A DNA stretch of 40,718 nt from the NCBI GenBank assembly GCA_011525695.1, contig WYBX01000143.1:1-40718 (forward strand), written 5' to 3'. Of the stretch, positions 8,605 through 17,598 are shown in pieces. The notes beneath the pieces were generated by a model. That model searched no databases and was not told the DNA's origin. It worked only from the letters and a program-made list of their open reading frames with translations. The stretch comes from Verrucomicrobiia bacterium. GTDB lineage: Bacteria; Verrucomicrobiota; Verrucomicrobiia; Opitutales; Opitutaceae. The translations under genes were made by a program, and so were the position numbers. Numbering within the stretch: position 1 is the first letter of the stretch; every line of letters starts with the position of its first letter.

Positions 8605-9186
8605 TCAGCCCGAGCCTTCCTTGGCGGGGCCACTGGAAACCACGACTGCTGCGGGACGCAGCAATCGGCCGTTCAATGCGTATCCCGTCCTCGTAACCTG
8701 CAGGACATGCTCCGCCGGCATCTCGGCACTTGGCTGGTGCGAAATCGCCTCGTGCTGGTGCGGGTCAAACAGCTGGCCGGTCGGCTCGATTTCCTTCAAA
8801 CCGTGGTTGAAGAGCGCATTCTTGAGCTGCGCCAGCACCATCTCGACGCCGCCGAGGAGCGATGACACGTCAGCCCCCGGTTGCTTTGCCGCCGCAATCG
8901 CACGCCCGAGGTTATCCAGCACCGGAAATATATCCTCCAATACCCGGCCCGTCGCGATCAGCCGCATTTCATCCTTCTCCCGCACCGCCCGCCGGCGGAA
9001 ATTCTCGAGATCGGCCGCCATCCGCATGAAACGATCGTAGTTGGCCGCCGCTTCGGCCTTCGCGGCCAACAATTCTGCCGCTGGATCACGCGCTGCGGGA
9101 GGCGCCGCCGGCTCCTCTGCTTCGGGCGCCGGGTTCTCCGGCGCAGGCAAGGGGGTCATGGGATCGTTGATTTCAGGCTCAGGCAT
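8605..9186 (-). CDS. grpE: nucleotide exchange factor GrpE
   Basis: The GrpE dimer releases ADP from DnaK. The 193-residue product has an acidic, Ala/Pro-rich N-terminus, a long helix containing NYDRFMRMAADLENFRRR, and the beta-wing domain ending in VVVSSG. The ATG at 9186 gives MPEPEIND. It is followed by dnaJ, and a possible heat-shock promoter lies just upstream. manA, 121 bp further upstream, may or may not share the transcript. Confidence 0.94.
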   Translation of the reverse strand: MPEPEINDPMTPLPAPENPAPEAEEPAAPPAARDPAAELLAAKAEAAANYDRFMRMAADLENFRRRAVREKDEMRLIATGRVLEDIFPVLDNLGRAIAAAKQPGADVSSLLGGVEMVLAQLKNALFNHGLKEIEPTGQLFDPHQHEAISHQPSAEMPAEHVLQVTRTGYALNGRLLRPAAVVVSSGPAKEGSG

Positions 9187-9209
9187 GTTGGAAAAGGGGC
9201 GAAAGTAAC

Positions 9210-9232
9210 ATCGGGTTTTTGCATTGTTCAAG
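9210..9232 (-). promoter_or_regulatory. possible heat-shock type promoter for grpE-dnaJ
   Basis: On the minus strand CTTGAA (232 to 227 of 9.2 kb) is followed after 11 nt by CCCGAT, resembling the sigma-32 pattern CTTGAA...CCCCAT with one mismatch but a short spacer. The same place also reads as a poor sigma-70 site (TTGAAC, 18 nt, TACTTT). No CIRCE element was found. It is placed 24-46 bases before the grpE start codon. Confidence 0.3.
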
Positions 9233-9307
9233 TGGCGAGTGCACCGCCAGCCACACGGTCGCGTCCTGCAGGCCGACCCAGCCCACCATCTTGCGCCAAC
9301 CAGCGCT

Positions 9308-10285
9308 TCAACCGCTGAAGTTCTCCGTGATCAGCAGGATTGCCGTCGTCTCGGCCGAAAATGTGAAGCCGCCGAGGAAGGGGACGAGGACATTCTCACC
9401 CGTCGCGACCTTCATTCCAAAGGGCGTGCGCGTGCCCCCGCCTTCGGCGTTTGCCCGTGCCGTGCCGCTCACCACGCTGACGATCCGCGGTTGCTCACCC
9501 GCCCGCAGGTGGACACGCTCGCCGGCGCCGAGCACACAGCGGCGTATGCGAAACTCCGGGCACTCCGCAATCACGCCCGATGTGGGCGCGCCGCGCACCG
9601 GTGCCGGCTCGAAGTCATTCCAGTCGATCGAACGCAGTGACTCGACGATATGCAGCTGCCGCGGCTTGCCATCAAGACCCGTCCGGCCCCAGTCGTAAAC
9701 GCGGTACGTCGTGTCGGAATTCTGCTGGATCTCCAGAATCAGGTTGCCGGCATCGATCGCGTGGACCTGGCCGCTGTGCACGAGAATGGAGTCCCCGGCG
9801 GCGACACGGAAATGGTGCACGCAAGCCTCCACCGTGTTTGCCACGATCGCCCGCTCGAACTGCGCCCGGGTCACGCCCCGCTTGAGCCCAACAATCAGCT
9901 TTGCCCCCGGAGCCGTATGCGCGATGTACCAGTTTTCAGTCTTCGGCTCACCGCCAAGCTCTGCCGCCACGCCGGCAGGAGGGTGCACCTGCAGGCTCAG
10001 GCGCTCGCGACAATCCAGCCACTTTACGAGGATGGGAAAGGGCTTTTCAGCCGGCCAGTCGGGCCCCATGACAGCGGGACCGTGATGGGTCAGCAACTCG
10101 CGCAGCGTCTCTCCCTGGTGCGGACCACCCACCACCACCGATTGCGCTTCCTGCCGATCAACGATCTCCCAGCTCTCCCCGATCGGGTTTCCCTGCGGCA
10201 ACTCGCGACCCAGCGCCGTCTGGAGTGCGCTCCCCCCCCACACCCGGGTCTGGAGGATCGGCTGAAAACGCAGGATTTCACGCAT
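9308..10285 (-). CDS. manA: mannose-6-phosphate isomerase, class I (ManA family)
   Basis: Interconverts mannose-6-phosphate and fructose-6-phosphate, feeding GDP-mannose or sugar use. The 325-residue cupin-type zinc enzyme is of the short Bacillus-like form. Zinc ligands are visible as QVHP (Gln99, His101), Glu117 in KTENWY and His175 in SGQVHAID. The RVWGG and GESWE motifs near the N-terminus are typical. The ATG at 10285 gives MREILRFQPI; the longer open frame upstream overlaps the divergent ftsK promoter region and is unlikely. It is the first gene of the minus-strand run to prmA. Confidence 0.92.
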   Translation of the reverse strand: MREILRFQPILQTRVWGGSALQTALGRELPQGNPIGESWEIVDRQEAQSVVVGGPHQGETLRELLTHHGPAVMGPDWPAEKPFPILVKWLDCRERLSLQVHPPAGVAAELGGEPKTENWYIAHTAPGAKLIVGLKRGVTRAQFERAIVANTVEACVHHFRVAAGDSILVHSGQVHAIDAGNLILEIQQNSDTTYRVYDWGRTGLDGKPRQLHIVESLRSIDWNDFEPAPVRGAPTSGVIAECPEFRIRRCVLGAGERVHLRAGEQPRIVSVVSGTARANAEGGGTRTPFGMKVATGENVLVPFLGGFTFSAETTAILLITENFSG

Positions 10286-10324
10286 AACGATTGACGAGTT
10301 TTTTGTTAAAAGGCCGCGGGGGTG

Positions 10325-10352
10325 TTTACATTTGACCGGCTGACTTGATAAC
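10325..10352 (+). promoter_or_regulatory. candidate ftsK promoter
   Basis: TTTACA (10325-10330, 5/6 to the -35 consensus) is followed after 16 bp by GATAAC (10347-10352, 4/6 to the -10 consensus). It lies in the 104-bp divergent gap between manA and ftsK, about 37 bp before the ftsK ATG. Consensus match only. Confidence 0.4.
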
Positions 10353-10389
10353 GTGGAATCCGCAGAGGCTCCCCGCAGCGTCACCACAA

Positions 10390-12909
10390 ATGCCCAAGTC
10401 CGAGAGTTCAAACCCAAACGGCGGACCATCGTTCCAGGCCGCCCGCTACCGGCCGAACTGGCTCGCAGCACTGATCTGCTTCTCCACCGCGCTTTTTCTG
10501 CTCGTCGCCCTGCTGACGTACGACCCTGCGCAAAGCGGCTTTCAGACCACGGCGCCGACGCAGAAAAATCCTGCCGGGATCTGGGGCGCGAACTCCGTCT
10601 GGGCGATGCTGTTCACGATCGGTGGCGGCACCTGGCTGGTTCCCCTCTTCCTGCTTTGGATGGCGTACGTCTCCGTCCGAAATTCCAAGCATCTCACCGG
10701 GACGCGCAGCATTGCGATGGTGGTGGCCTGCATTTCACTCGCCGGCCTGCTCGCGATGTTCAAACCGGCCGATTGGGGCAGCGACTGGTATCCCCGGGGC
10801 TACGGCGGCTGGATCGGCGTCGCAATGTACCACCAGGCGCTGGCGGAGGCACTGGGTCCGTTCGGCTCGGGACTGATTTTCGGCACCTTTTACGCCGGCT
10901 CGCTGCTGTTCATCCTGATGCGGGATATCGGCGCCGAGTTTGAGCGGCTGGTCATGGGGTTTGGGACTTGGCGCGCGGAACGGGCCAAGCGCCGGGCGGA
11001 GATCGCCGAAGCTCGGCAGAAGGAAAAAGAGGCGAAGCAAAAGCAAAAATCCGCGATCGCCGCCGTCGCCGCCGTGACGTCACCGGCCGCCACCCCGCCC
11101 GTCGGTCCGGCCGGCAAGAAGTCGTTCGTCCCCCGGACCACCGAGGACCCGCTCTCGAAACCCGCGGCACGCGCTCCTCTCGCGGTCGTGACCGAGCCCA
11201 ATCCGGCCCCGGCTTCGACTGCGACGCCGGCGTCTGCCGAACTCCGGACCGTCGGGCCGGCTCCGAAATCCGTCCGGGATGCCGGCGCCTCCGGCACGCC
11301 GGCGGCGGTGGTGGCCCCCGTGATTTCCGATTTGAAGATCATCAAGCCGGAGATGCCAAAGAAGTCCGCCTCCGCCCCGACGCCCGCCAATGACGCGGGT
11401 TATCAGTTCCCCTCGACCAGCATCCTGCGCGAGGCGGAACGAAATGCCTTCAACAACGACGAGGAGCACAAGCGGAACATGACCGATCTCGTCCGCATCC
11501 TCGGCGAATTCAGCGTCGAGGTGATGCCGGGTGAGGTTCACGTCGGTCCGGTCATCACCTGTTATGAAGTGGTCCCGGCCGCCGGCGTGCGCGTTGAGAA
11601 AATCGCTGGGCTCGACAAGAACATCGCCTTGGGAATGCGCGCGCAGTCGGTGCGCATCCTGGCACCGATTCCAGGCAAGGCTGCGGTCGGGATCGAAATT
11701 CCCAATCGCCAGCCGATGCAGGTCGGGTTGAGGGAAATCTTTGAATCGGAGGACTGGTCGTCCACCAAGGCCGAGCTGCCGATCGCGCTCGGCAAGGATG
11801 TCTCGGGTAGCCCGCTGATTTCCGACCTGACCAAGATGCCGCACCTCCTCATTGCCGGCGCCACCGGTTCGGGGAAGTCGGTCTGCATCAATTCGATCAT
11901 CGCCTCGCTCGTCTATCGCAAGAAGCCGCACGATCTGCGATTGATCATGATCGATCCGAAGGTGGTGGAGCTGAAAATCTTCAATTCGCTCCCGCACATG
12001 TTCCTCTCGGTTGTCACCGAACCGAAAAAGGTGCCGGCCGCGCTCAAATGGCTCCTGAGCGAAATGGAGCAGCGCTACCAGTTCTTCGCCAAGGTCGGCG
12101 CCCGGAACATCACGGGCTTCAATGCACGCCGCAAGGGGGCCAAGTCCGAGGTCACGCCCGCCACGGAGGTCCAGGCTTCGCTGGCCGGCGTCGACCCGCT
12201 GGAACTGGACGACACGCCGATCCCCGATCATCTCCCGTACATCGTCGCGATCATCGATGAACTGGCCGATCTGATGATGGTCGCTCCCGCTGAAATCGAG
12301 ACCAGCATCGCCCGGCTCGCCCAGCTCGCCCGCGCCGCCGGCATCCACCTGATCATCGCGACCCAGCGCCCGTCCGTGAACGTCATCACCGGCGTGATCA
12401 AGGCCAACCTGCCCTCCCGGATCGCGTTCCAGGTCGCCTCGCAGGTCGATTCCCGCACCATCCTGGATACGAAGGGTGCCGACACCCTCATCGGCCGGGG
12501 CGACATGCTTTTCTCCCCCCCCGGCACATCCCGACTCGTGCGCGCCCAGGGGGCCTATATCTCGGACGACGAGGTCCAGCGGCTGGTGGATTTCCTCCAG
12601 GTCAACGGGCCGCCGCAATATGCCCAGTCCGTGCAGCAGCAAATCGACCGTGCCGCGCGGGAGGACGATGACGACGCGGCGAATGGCGAAGAGGGCGACG
12701 ATCTCGGCGATGACGAGGAACTGTATCAACAGGCTTTGGACGTCCTGAAATCCACCAAGCGGGCGAGCACCTCGATGCTCCAGCGCCGCCTCCGCATCGG
12801 ATACAATCGGGCGGCGCGGATCATGGAGATCATGGAGGAAAAGGGCATCGTCGGCCCCGAGAATGGTTCCAGCCCGCGCGAAATCCTGGTCGACCTCGAT
12901 TCGCTCTGA
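10390..12909 (+). CDS. ftsK: DNA translocase FtsK
   Basis: A division-septum ATPase that pumps chromosomal DNA and resolves dimers through XerCD. The 839-residue protein has four or five N-terminal membrane segments (about residues 15-190), a charged Ala/Pro-rich linker (about 200-340), and the RecA-like motor. Walker A is GATGSGKS at 490-497 and Walker B IIDELADL at about 621-628. The C-terminal gamma winged helix (QALDVLKSTKRASTSMLQRR onward) reads KOPS sites. The ATG at 10390 was chosen since the 15 extra codons upstream overlap the candidate promoter. An acidic stretch (about 755-780) separates motor and gamma domain. Confidence 0.96.
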   Translation: MPKSESSNPNGGPSFQAARYRPNWLAALICFSTALFLLVALLTYDPAQSGFQTTAPTQKNPAGIWGANSVWAMLFTIGGGTWLVPLFLLWMAYVSVRNSKHLTGTRSIAMVVACISLAGLLAMFKPADWGSDWYPRGYGGWIGVAMYHQALAEALGPFGSGLIFGTFYAGSLLFILMRDIGAEFERLVMGFGTWRAERAKRRAEIAEARQKEKEAKQKQKSAIAAVAAVTSPAATPPVGPAGKKSFVPRTTEDPLSKPAARAPLAVVTEPNPAPASTATPASAELRTVGPAPKSVRDAGASGTPAAVVAPVISDLKIIKPEMPKKSASAPTPANDAGYQFPSTSILREAERNAFNNDEEHKRNMTDLVRILGEFSVEVMPGEVHVGPVITCYEVVPAAGVRVEKIAGLDKNIALGMRAQSVRILAPIPGKAAVGIEIPNRQPMQVGLREIFESEDWSSTKAELPIALGKDVSGSPLISDLTKMPHLLIAGATGSGKSVCINSIIASLVYRKKPHDLRLIMIDPKVVELKIFNSLPHMFLSVVTEPKKVPAALKWLLSEMEQRYQFFAKVGARNITGFNARRKGAKSEVTPATEVQASLAGVDPLELDDTPIPDHLPYIVAIIDELADLMMVAPAEIETSIARLAQLARAAGIHLIIATQRPSVNVITGVIKANLPSRIAFQVASQVDSRTILDTKGADTLIGRGDMLFSPPGTSRLVRAQGAYISDDEVQRLVDFLQVNGPPQYAQSVQQQIDRAAREDDDDAANGEEGDDLGDDEELYQQALDVLKSTKRASTSMLQRRLRIGYNRAARIMEIMEEKGIVGPENGSSPREILVDLDSL

Positions 12910-13015
12910 AGGCCACCGACTCCGCTCTGCCGTGACCTGGCCCGGGCGTAACCGATCTCGGGCCGATCGCGCATTTCGTGGTGACTTCACCCGTACCAGC
13001 TTCTAACTCCATCCC

Positions 13016-13810
13016 ATGCAGACCATCGGCGAACGGCTCGAGGAGGCACGCAAGAAGAAGGGCATCTCCATCCGGGAGGCCGCGGAAGCGACGAAGATTC
13101 GCGGTGATTACCTGCAGAAATTCGAGAGCAACCATTTCGACATCGGGCTCACCGAAATCTACACCCGCGGCTTCCTGCGCAATTACGCGAATTTCCTCAA
13201 GGTGCCCGCGGACCGGATCCTGAATGACTATTCCGCCCTGGGACGCGGCGAGCCGCGTCCCCGGCAGCCCAGCCGTGAAGTGTATGGCCGGATGGATATC
13301 TCGGTCGCGAGCGCCAGCGAGGAACCGGAACGCACCCCTGGGCCGGAAGATGGGGCCGCCGCCGCTCCGGAACGCGCGCAACCGCACTACCCCCGGAGCG
13401 GCAGCTCGCTGCCCACGGGCCCCGACCCGGCATTGATCTTCAAGTATGTGAAATGGGGCGGAATCGCCCTGATCGTCATCGTGGCGGCCTTCGTCCTCAA
13501 ATCGCTGATCGGCGGCAGCGGAGGCGCGGCGCCGGGCGGAACCAATGCCACGAATGCGGCCGAAACCTTCACGCTCGTGGCCAAGGACGTGGTGTTCATC
13601 CGGGTGAACCAACTCCAGGGCAAGACGGAGGGAGCCGAACTGTTTCGCGGCACCCTGGCACGCGGCCAGACCCAGGTGCTGCCCTGGACCGGTCCCGTGC
13701 GGATCAGTGCCAGCGCCGGCGAAAATTTCGAGGTCGAGGTGCGTGGCCGCCGCTGGCCCTCGGGCTTTACGGGCAATGCCGCGGTGGATCTCGAGGGACC
13801 ACACCGCTAG
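13016..13810 (+). CDS. RodZ-like helix-turn-helix membrane protein
   Basis: The 264-residue protein has an N-terminal Cro/C1-type HTH of the RodZ kind (HTH_25, residues 1-75, with IYTRGFLRNYANFL), a Pro/Glu-rich linker, one membrane segment at about 147-166, and a C-terminal beta domain of the DUF4115 type. In RodZ the cytoplasmic HTH binds MreB and the periplasmic part contacts the elongation machinery, so a role in cell shape is likely. It follows ftsK after 106 bp. The ATG is preceded by a pyrimidine-rich stretch, not by a Shine-Dalgarno sequence. Its TAG stop abuts the stop of the convergent gene with no base between. Confidence 0.82.
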   Translation: MQTIGERLEEARKKKGISIREAAEATKIRGDYLQKFESNHFDIGLTEIYTRGFLRNYANFLKVPADRILNDYSALGRGEPRPRQPSREVYGRMDISVASASEEPERTPGPEDGAAAAPERAQPHYPRSGSSLPTGPDPALIFKYVKWGGIALIVIVAAFVLKSLIGGSGGAAPGGTNATNAAETFTLVAKDVVFIRVNQLQGKTEGAELFRGTLARGQTQVLPWTGPVRISASAGENFEVEVRGRRWPSGFTGNAAVDLEGPHR

Positions 13811-14425
13811 CTAACGCAGTCCAACCGGCGGACCCAGGACTTCCCGAAGCACCAACGCCCGTCGCAGGCTTTCCGGCTCGCTCAAATCCGCCAGGAGCCG
13901 ATCGCGTGCGGATCGCCGCAATACGGTTTCCGACTGGGCGGCCGATTCCCGGGCCGCGGCAATGTTCGCCACCCGGCGCCGCGTCTGCTGCCGCAGTTCC
14001 TCCGCCGCCTGCAACTCGTCCTCGAGCTGTTGCTGCCGCTCGAGTTCCAGCCGGTTCGCCGTTGGGAGCAGGGGCGGCGGAGCTTCCATTTTCTGCTCCC
14101 ATTGCTCCATCAGCCGCCGCAGCGTGCCACGGCCACCGAAGGGATCCACCGGCGGCGGTTCGGAGCCGGACTCAAATACCGGCGGCCGCTCCGGTTCCGG
14201 CGCCTCAAGGCGCCCGGGCCGTTCGCCCGGGTGGTCGCCACGCCGCTCCGCAATCTTCCGGCGAATCTCCTCCTGCACCTCGCGAATCCGCCGCTGCTGC
14301 TCCGACTCATTTCCGCCCCGCTTGCTCTCCTCCTGCATTTCCCGGGCCCGCAGGACGGCACGCACGATCGAGATCACGACGAAGATGAACGCCAGCAGCG
14401 GGATGTTCTGGAGAATCCATTCCAT
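13811..14425 (-). CDS. hypothetical membrane-anchored coiled-coil protein
   Basis: Not a family I recognise. The 204-residue product starts with one membrane segment (about residues 8-24, LLAFIFVVISIVRAVL), then a long, highly charged region rich in Glu, Arg and Gln that should form coiled coils (about 28-62 and 125-175). A Pro-rich stretch (PPVFESGSEPPPVDPFGG) separates the two. It lies 42 bp downstream of floA on the same strand and may belong to the NfeD-FloA operon, which would suit a scaffold at membrane microdomains. This is context inference only. Confidence 0.65.
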   Translation of the reverse strand: MEWILQNIPLLAFIFVVISIVRAVLRAREMQEESKRGGNESEQQRRIREVQEEIRRKIAERRGDHPGERPGRLEAPEPERPPVFESGSEPPPVDPFGGRGTLRRLMEQWEQKMEAPPPLLPTANRLELERQQQLEDELQAAEELRQQTRRRVANIAAARESAAQSETVLRRSARDRLLADLSEPESLRRALVLREVLGPPVGLR

Positions 14426-14467
14426 GGTTACAACGGGTGTCGAGCGCTTCCCCCCGCACAGCGGCGG

Positions 14468-15472
14468 CTACTTCTTGCCGCCTTCCGGGTGCGCAATCGA
14501 GGAACGCATCGAGGTGTCCGCCTGGACGTTCTCCATCCGGTAGTAATCCATCACGCCGAGCCGGCCGGCGCGAAACGCCTCCGCCATCGCGAGCGGCACC
14601 TGGGCCTGCGCCTCGACCACCTTCGCCTGCATCTCCTGCACCCGCGCCTTCATCTCCTGCTCGAGCGCCACCGCCGCCGCCCGCCGGATTTCCGCCTGCG
14701 CCTGCGCCATGTTCTTGTTCGCCTCCGCCTGGGCTTCCTGCAGCTTCGCGCCGACGTTCTCGCCCACGTCCACGTCCGCAATGTCAATCGAGAGGATTTC
14801 GAATGCCGTCCCCACATCGAGCCCGCGCGCCAACACGGTCTTCGAGATGCTGTCCGGCGATTCGAGCACAATCTTGTAGGTTTCCGCCGAGCCAATCGTG
14901 GTCACGATGCCCTCGCCCACCCGGGCAATGATCGTCTCCTCCTTGGCGCCGCCGACAAACCGATCCAGGTTGGTGCGGACGGTCACCCGCGCCTTCACCT
15001 TCACCTGGATGCCATCCTTCGCCACCCCATCGATGGTGGTCCGGCCGCCTTCGGGATTCGGACAGTCGATCACCTTGGGATCGACCGACGTCCGCACCGC
15101 CTCAACCACGCTCTTGCCGGATCCCTTGGTCGCCAGGTCAATCGCACAGGCGCGATCCCAGCCCAGCTCGATCCCGGCCTTTTGCGCCGCAATCAGCGCC
15201 TGGACGGTCGGGACGACGTTGCCACCGGCCTGGTAGTGCGAGGCAATCTGATCGGCATTGATGGCGATGCCCGCCCGCACCGCGGTGATGCGTGCATCCA
15301 CCACCAGCCCGTAGGGTATGCTGGCGAACTTCAACGCCACCAGCTTCGACATCGGCACCGGCGCTCCATTGAACAGCGCCTTGACCCATGCGCCAATCAG
15401 GCTGAACACGATCGCCGCGACAATCAGGACAAAAATGCCAACGACGACGCCAAGGATTAGGGTGAGGCTCAT
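14468..15472 (-). CDS. floA: flotillin-like protein FloA
   Basis: Bacterial flotillin that forms membrane microdomains and organises membrane protein complexes. The 334-residue protein has an N-terminal hydrophobic hairpin (about residues 4-30), the SPFH/band-7 region, and an Ala/Glu-rich coiled coil (about 240-300). Runs such as VRAGIAINADQIASHYQAGGNV and LARGLDVGTAFEILSIDIADV match FloA/YqfA. Its ATG overlaps the stop of the short NfeD gene (ATGA). The NfeD-FloA pairing is a known conserved unit (YqeZ/YqfA/YqfB in Bacillus). Confidence 0.93.
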   Translation of the reverse strand: MSLTLILGVVVGIFVLIVAAIVFSLIGAWVKALFNGAPVPMSKLVALKFASIPYGLVVDARITAVRAGIAINADQIASHYQAGGNVVPTVQALIAAQKAGIELGWDRACAIDLATKGSGKSVVEAVRTSVDPKVIDCPNPEGGRTTIDGVAKDGIQVKVKARVTVRTNLDRFVGGAKEETIIARVGEGIVTTIGSAETYKIVLESPDSISKTVLARGLDVGTAFEILSIDIADVDVGENVGAKLQEAQAEANKNMAQAQAEIRRAAAVALEQEMKARVQEMQAKVVEAQAQVPLAMAEAFRAGRLGVMDYYRMENVQADTSMRSSIAHPEGGKK

Positions 15473-15954
15473 TTCTTATCGTTAGTTGAAGGTTTGGAGA
15501 CGATCAGGCGAAAAGTATCGACGTCCACGATTTCGAGCCGTTCGCCGCGCTGGGCCAGCCCGCTGCGCGCAAACGCTTCGTAGCGTCTTCCATCGAATTC
15601 CACGTATCCGCTCGGCGCGAGCGTTGTCGTCGCCGTAACCTGGCGGCCCAGCACCGCCGCCCGGTCGGCAATCGGCGGCTGGCTGCGTCCCGTCACCGTC
15701 TCCGTCATCGATAGTGCCTTGGCGAGCCGGCTCCTGGGCAGCAATACGAACTCGAGATAAAGCACGATGGCGCCGACCACGATCGCCGCACCGGAAGCAA
15801 TGGCGCCACCCTCCAGGCCAAATCGCACAAAGGCCAAGGCCACCCCCACCAGCATCAGGATCCCTCCGACCACGCCAATGATCCCGCCGGGCACGATCAC
15901 CTCCAGCGCCAGCAGAAAAATGCCGGCCACGAACAAGCCGATGATAAGGCTCAT
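15469..15954 (-). CDS. NfeD family protein, short form
   Basis: The 161-residue protein has two to three membrane segments (about residues 3-75) with GGI repeats and a C-terminal OB-fold NfeD domain (about 95-155, with APSGYVEFDGRRYEA). It lacks the protease domain. It overlaps the long NfeD gene upstream and floA downstream by four bases each, so the three proteins are made as a coupled set. Short NfeD proteins are thought to bind the flotillin partner. Confidence 0.88.
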   Translation of the reverse strand: MSLIIGLFVAGIFLLALEVIVPGGIIGVVGGILMLVGVALAFVRFGLEGGAIASGAAIVVGAIVLYLEFVLLPRSRLAKALSMTETVTGRSQPPIADRAAVLGRQVTATTTLAPSGYVEFDGRRYEAFARSGLAQRGERLEIVDVDTFRLIVSKPSTNDKK

Positions 15955-17387
15955 GCCGCACCCCCTTCGTCGCGTTCGACAATCAGGCCAAAATCGGTCC
16001 GGCGCCGGACGATGACCCTCGTCCCGGCGGCCGCCGAACCGACCTCGAGCCGGGCTTCATAACGGCGCCCGTCGATTTCGATCTGGCCGCTCGGGTAAAG
16101 CCCAGTCGCCGCCACCGCCGTGCGACCGACCAGCCCTGGCAGCATGGCCCCGGCCTCGGGAGCCGCTCCTGACATCTGGGCAGATCCGCTGACCGCCTCC
16201 GCCACGGCCAGCCGGCTGAAAAACCAGCCGCGCGGAATGAAACGGGCGAGCGCCAGACCCAATGCAATCGCAATTGCGATTCCCAGGCCCAGAGAACCCA
16301 ACGGTCGCACAAACGCGTCCCCCGACCAGGCCACTGACAGCGGTTCGTTCGGCCAGAGATCCGCCATCGACCAGACCAGCGAGCCGAGCATCAGCAGCAC
16401 CCCGGACAGCGCCAGCACCACCACTCCCGGGAAAAAGAACAATTCGAGCAGCACCAGCAGCACACCCACTGCGAAGACCATGACGGGTTCATGACCGGAC
16501 AGGCCGGCAATATAGCTGCTGAGAAAAACCACTCCGAGGCAGATGATGCCGGCGATGCCGAACACGCCGAAGCCGGGGGTCTTGAACTCGATGAACAAGG
16601 CCAGCATCCCGAGCCCCATCAGGATCGGCGAAATCTTGTTCAGCCACACCGCCAATCCTTCCGACCACGTGATCTGCAGCGTCGTCACCTTCGTGGCCGC
16701 GCCGGCAAAGCGCTTTGCGAGCAAATCGTCCATATCGTTTGCCAAGCCCGCCGCCAGCAGCGGCTGCGGCGGATCACCGTAGGTTTTCACCGCCTCCGCC
16801 GCCGTGAGGGACAGGAGTTCCCCCTTGGATTTCAGGATCGTCTCGTCGATTTTCAGCTCAAAGTCCGCGTCGATCATCGCCGAGATCACCTGCCCACGAT
16901 AGCCCTTCCCCTCGCTGCTCGACCGCACGCGCGCCTTGAGATAGCTCACGATCTTCTGCCGCATGGTGGCGTCGATCTCCTGGCCTCCCATCGAGACGGG
17001 AGCGGCCGCGCCAATGATCCCGTCCGGAGCGAACCAGATCTCATCGGTGCTCGCCGCGATGAACGCCCCCGCGGAAATCGCCTCGTTGTTGACGTAGGTG
17101 AGCGTGTCGCCGGGAAACTTCGCCAAGGCCTCCATGATCTCGAAGGTCGAGTCCAGCGCCCCTCCCGGCGTCTTCATGTCCAAAATCACCGCCGTGGCCT
17201 TCGTCTCGATTGCCTCTTTCACGCCTCGCCGAACGATGTAAAGAGCGGCCGACCCGATCTGGTCGCGGACCGGAATCACGTAAACGGCCACTGGGCCCGA
17301 TGCCGCCGGGACGCCCGCGGTCTCCCCCGCCGCGCACCAGGCGCAGCCGAGCCACAAGCCGATCAGTCGGAGCAGCCACTTGGTCAT
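15951..17387 (-). CDS. NfeD family protein, long form with ClpP-class serine protease domain
   Basis: The 478-residue protein has a signal peptide (residues 1-20), a ClpP/crotonase-fold protease domain (about 30-230), four or five membrane helices (about 250-370), and a C-terminal NfeD OB-fold (about 395-475). The likely catalytic serine is Ser105 in NEAISAGAFIA, followed by the GAAAPV loop. The general base lysine should lie in the segment from 145 to 160. Family members cut stomatin/flotillin-type proteins in archaea. The ATG at 17387 has GAGG five bases upstream, one of the few clear ribosome binding sites here. It is the first gene of the operon. Confidence 0.9.
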   Translation of the reverse strand: MTKWLLRLIGLWLGCAWCAAGETAGVPAASGPVAVYVIPVRDQIGSAALYIVRRGVKEAIETKATAVILDMKTPGGALDSTFEIMEALAKFPGDTLTYVNNEAISAGAFIAASTDEIWFAPDGIIGAAAPVSMGGQEIDATMRQKIVSYLKARVRSSSEGKGYRGQVISAMIDADFELKIDETILKSKGELLSLTAAEAVKTYGDPPQPLLAAGLANDMDDLLAKRFAGAATKVTTLQITWSEGLAVWLNKISPILMGLGMLALFIEFKTPGFGVFGIAGIICLGVVFLSSYIAGLSGHEPVMVFAVGVLLVLLELFFFPGVVVLALSGVLLMLGSLVWSMADLWPNEPLSVAWSGDAFVRPLGSLGLGIAIAIALGLALARFIPRGWFFSRLAVAEAVSGSAQMSGAAPEAGAMLPGLVGRTAVAATGLYPSGQIEIDGRRYEARLEVGSAAAGTRVIVRRRTDFGLIVERDEGGAA

Positions 17388-17598
17388 TGGAGCCTCATGG
17401 CTAGCGTTCCCCGGATCGAAGCGCAAGCGCGGCCGGCCGTGAATTGCCCTGACCATGCCGGCGGCCGCGGGTGCCTGAACACGCAGGGGATCTGCCGCAC
17501 AGGCCACGCGGCTGCACCCGCCCGCCCTCCCCTTCCGTCGCGTGGAGCCAACAAATACTCTTGGCGTCGCGGCCACATCGTGGAGATTCGCGGCATCC

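Noticed and set aside
9187..9307. CIRCE element (TTAGCACTC-N9-GAGTGCTAA) before grpE
   Set aside because: Only GAGTGC is present (9236-9241); the partner arm is missing.
11080..12990. 636-codon open frame antisense to ftsK
   Set aside because: Mirror frame of a well-supported GC-rich gene; the translation is charged low-complexity without domains. The same applies to long antisense frames over floA (14030-15460) and the long NfeD gene (16491-17837).
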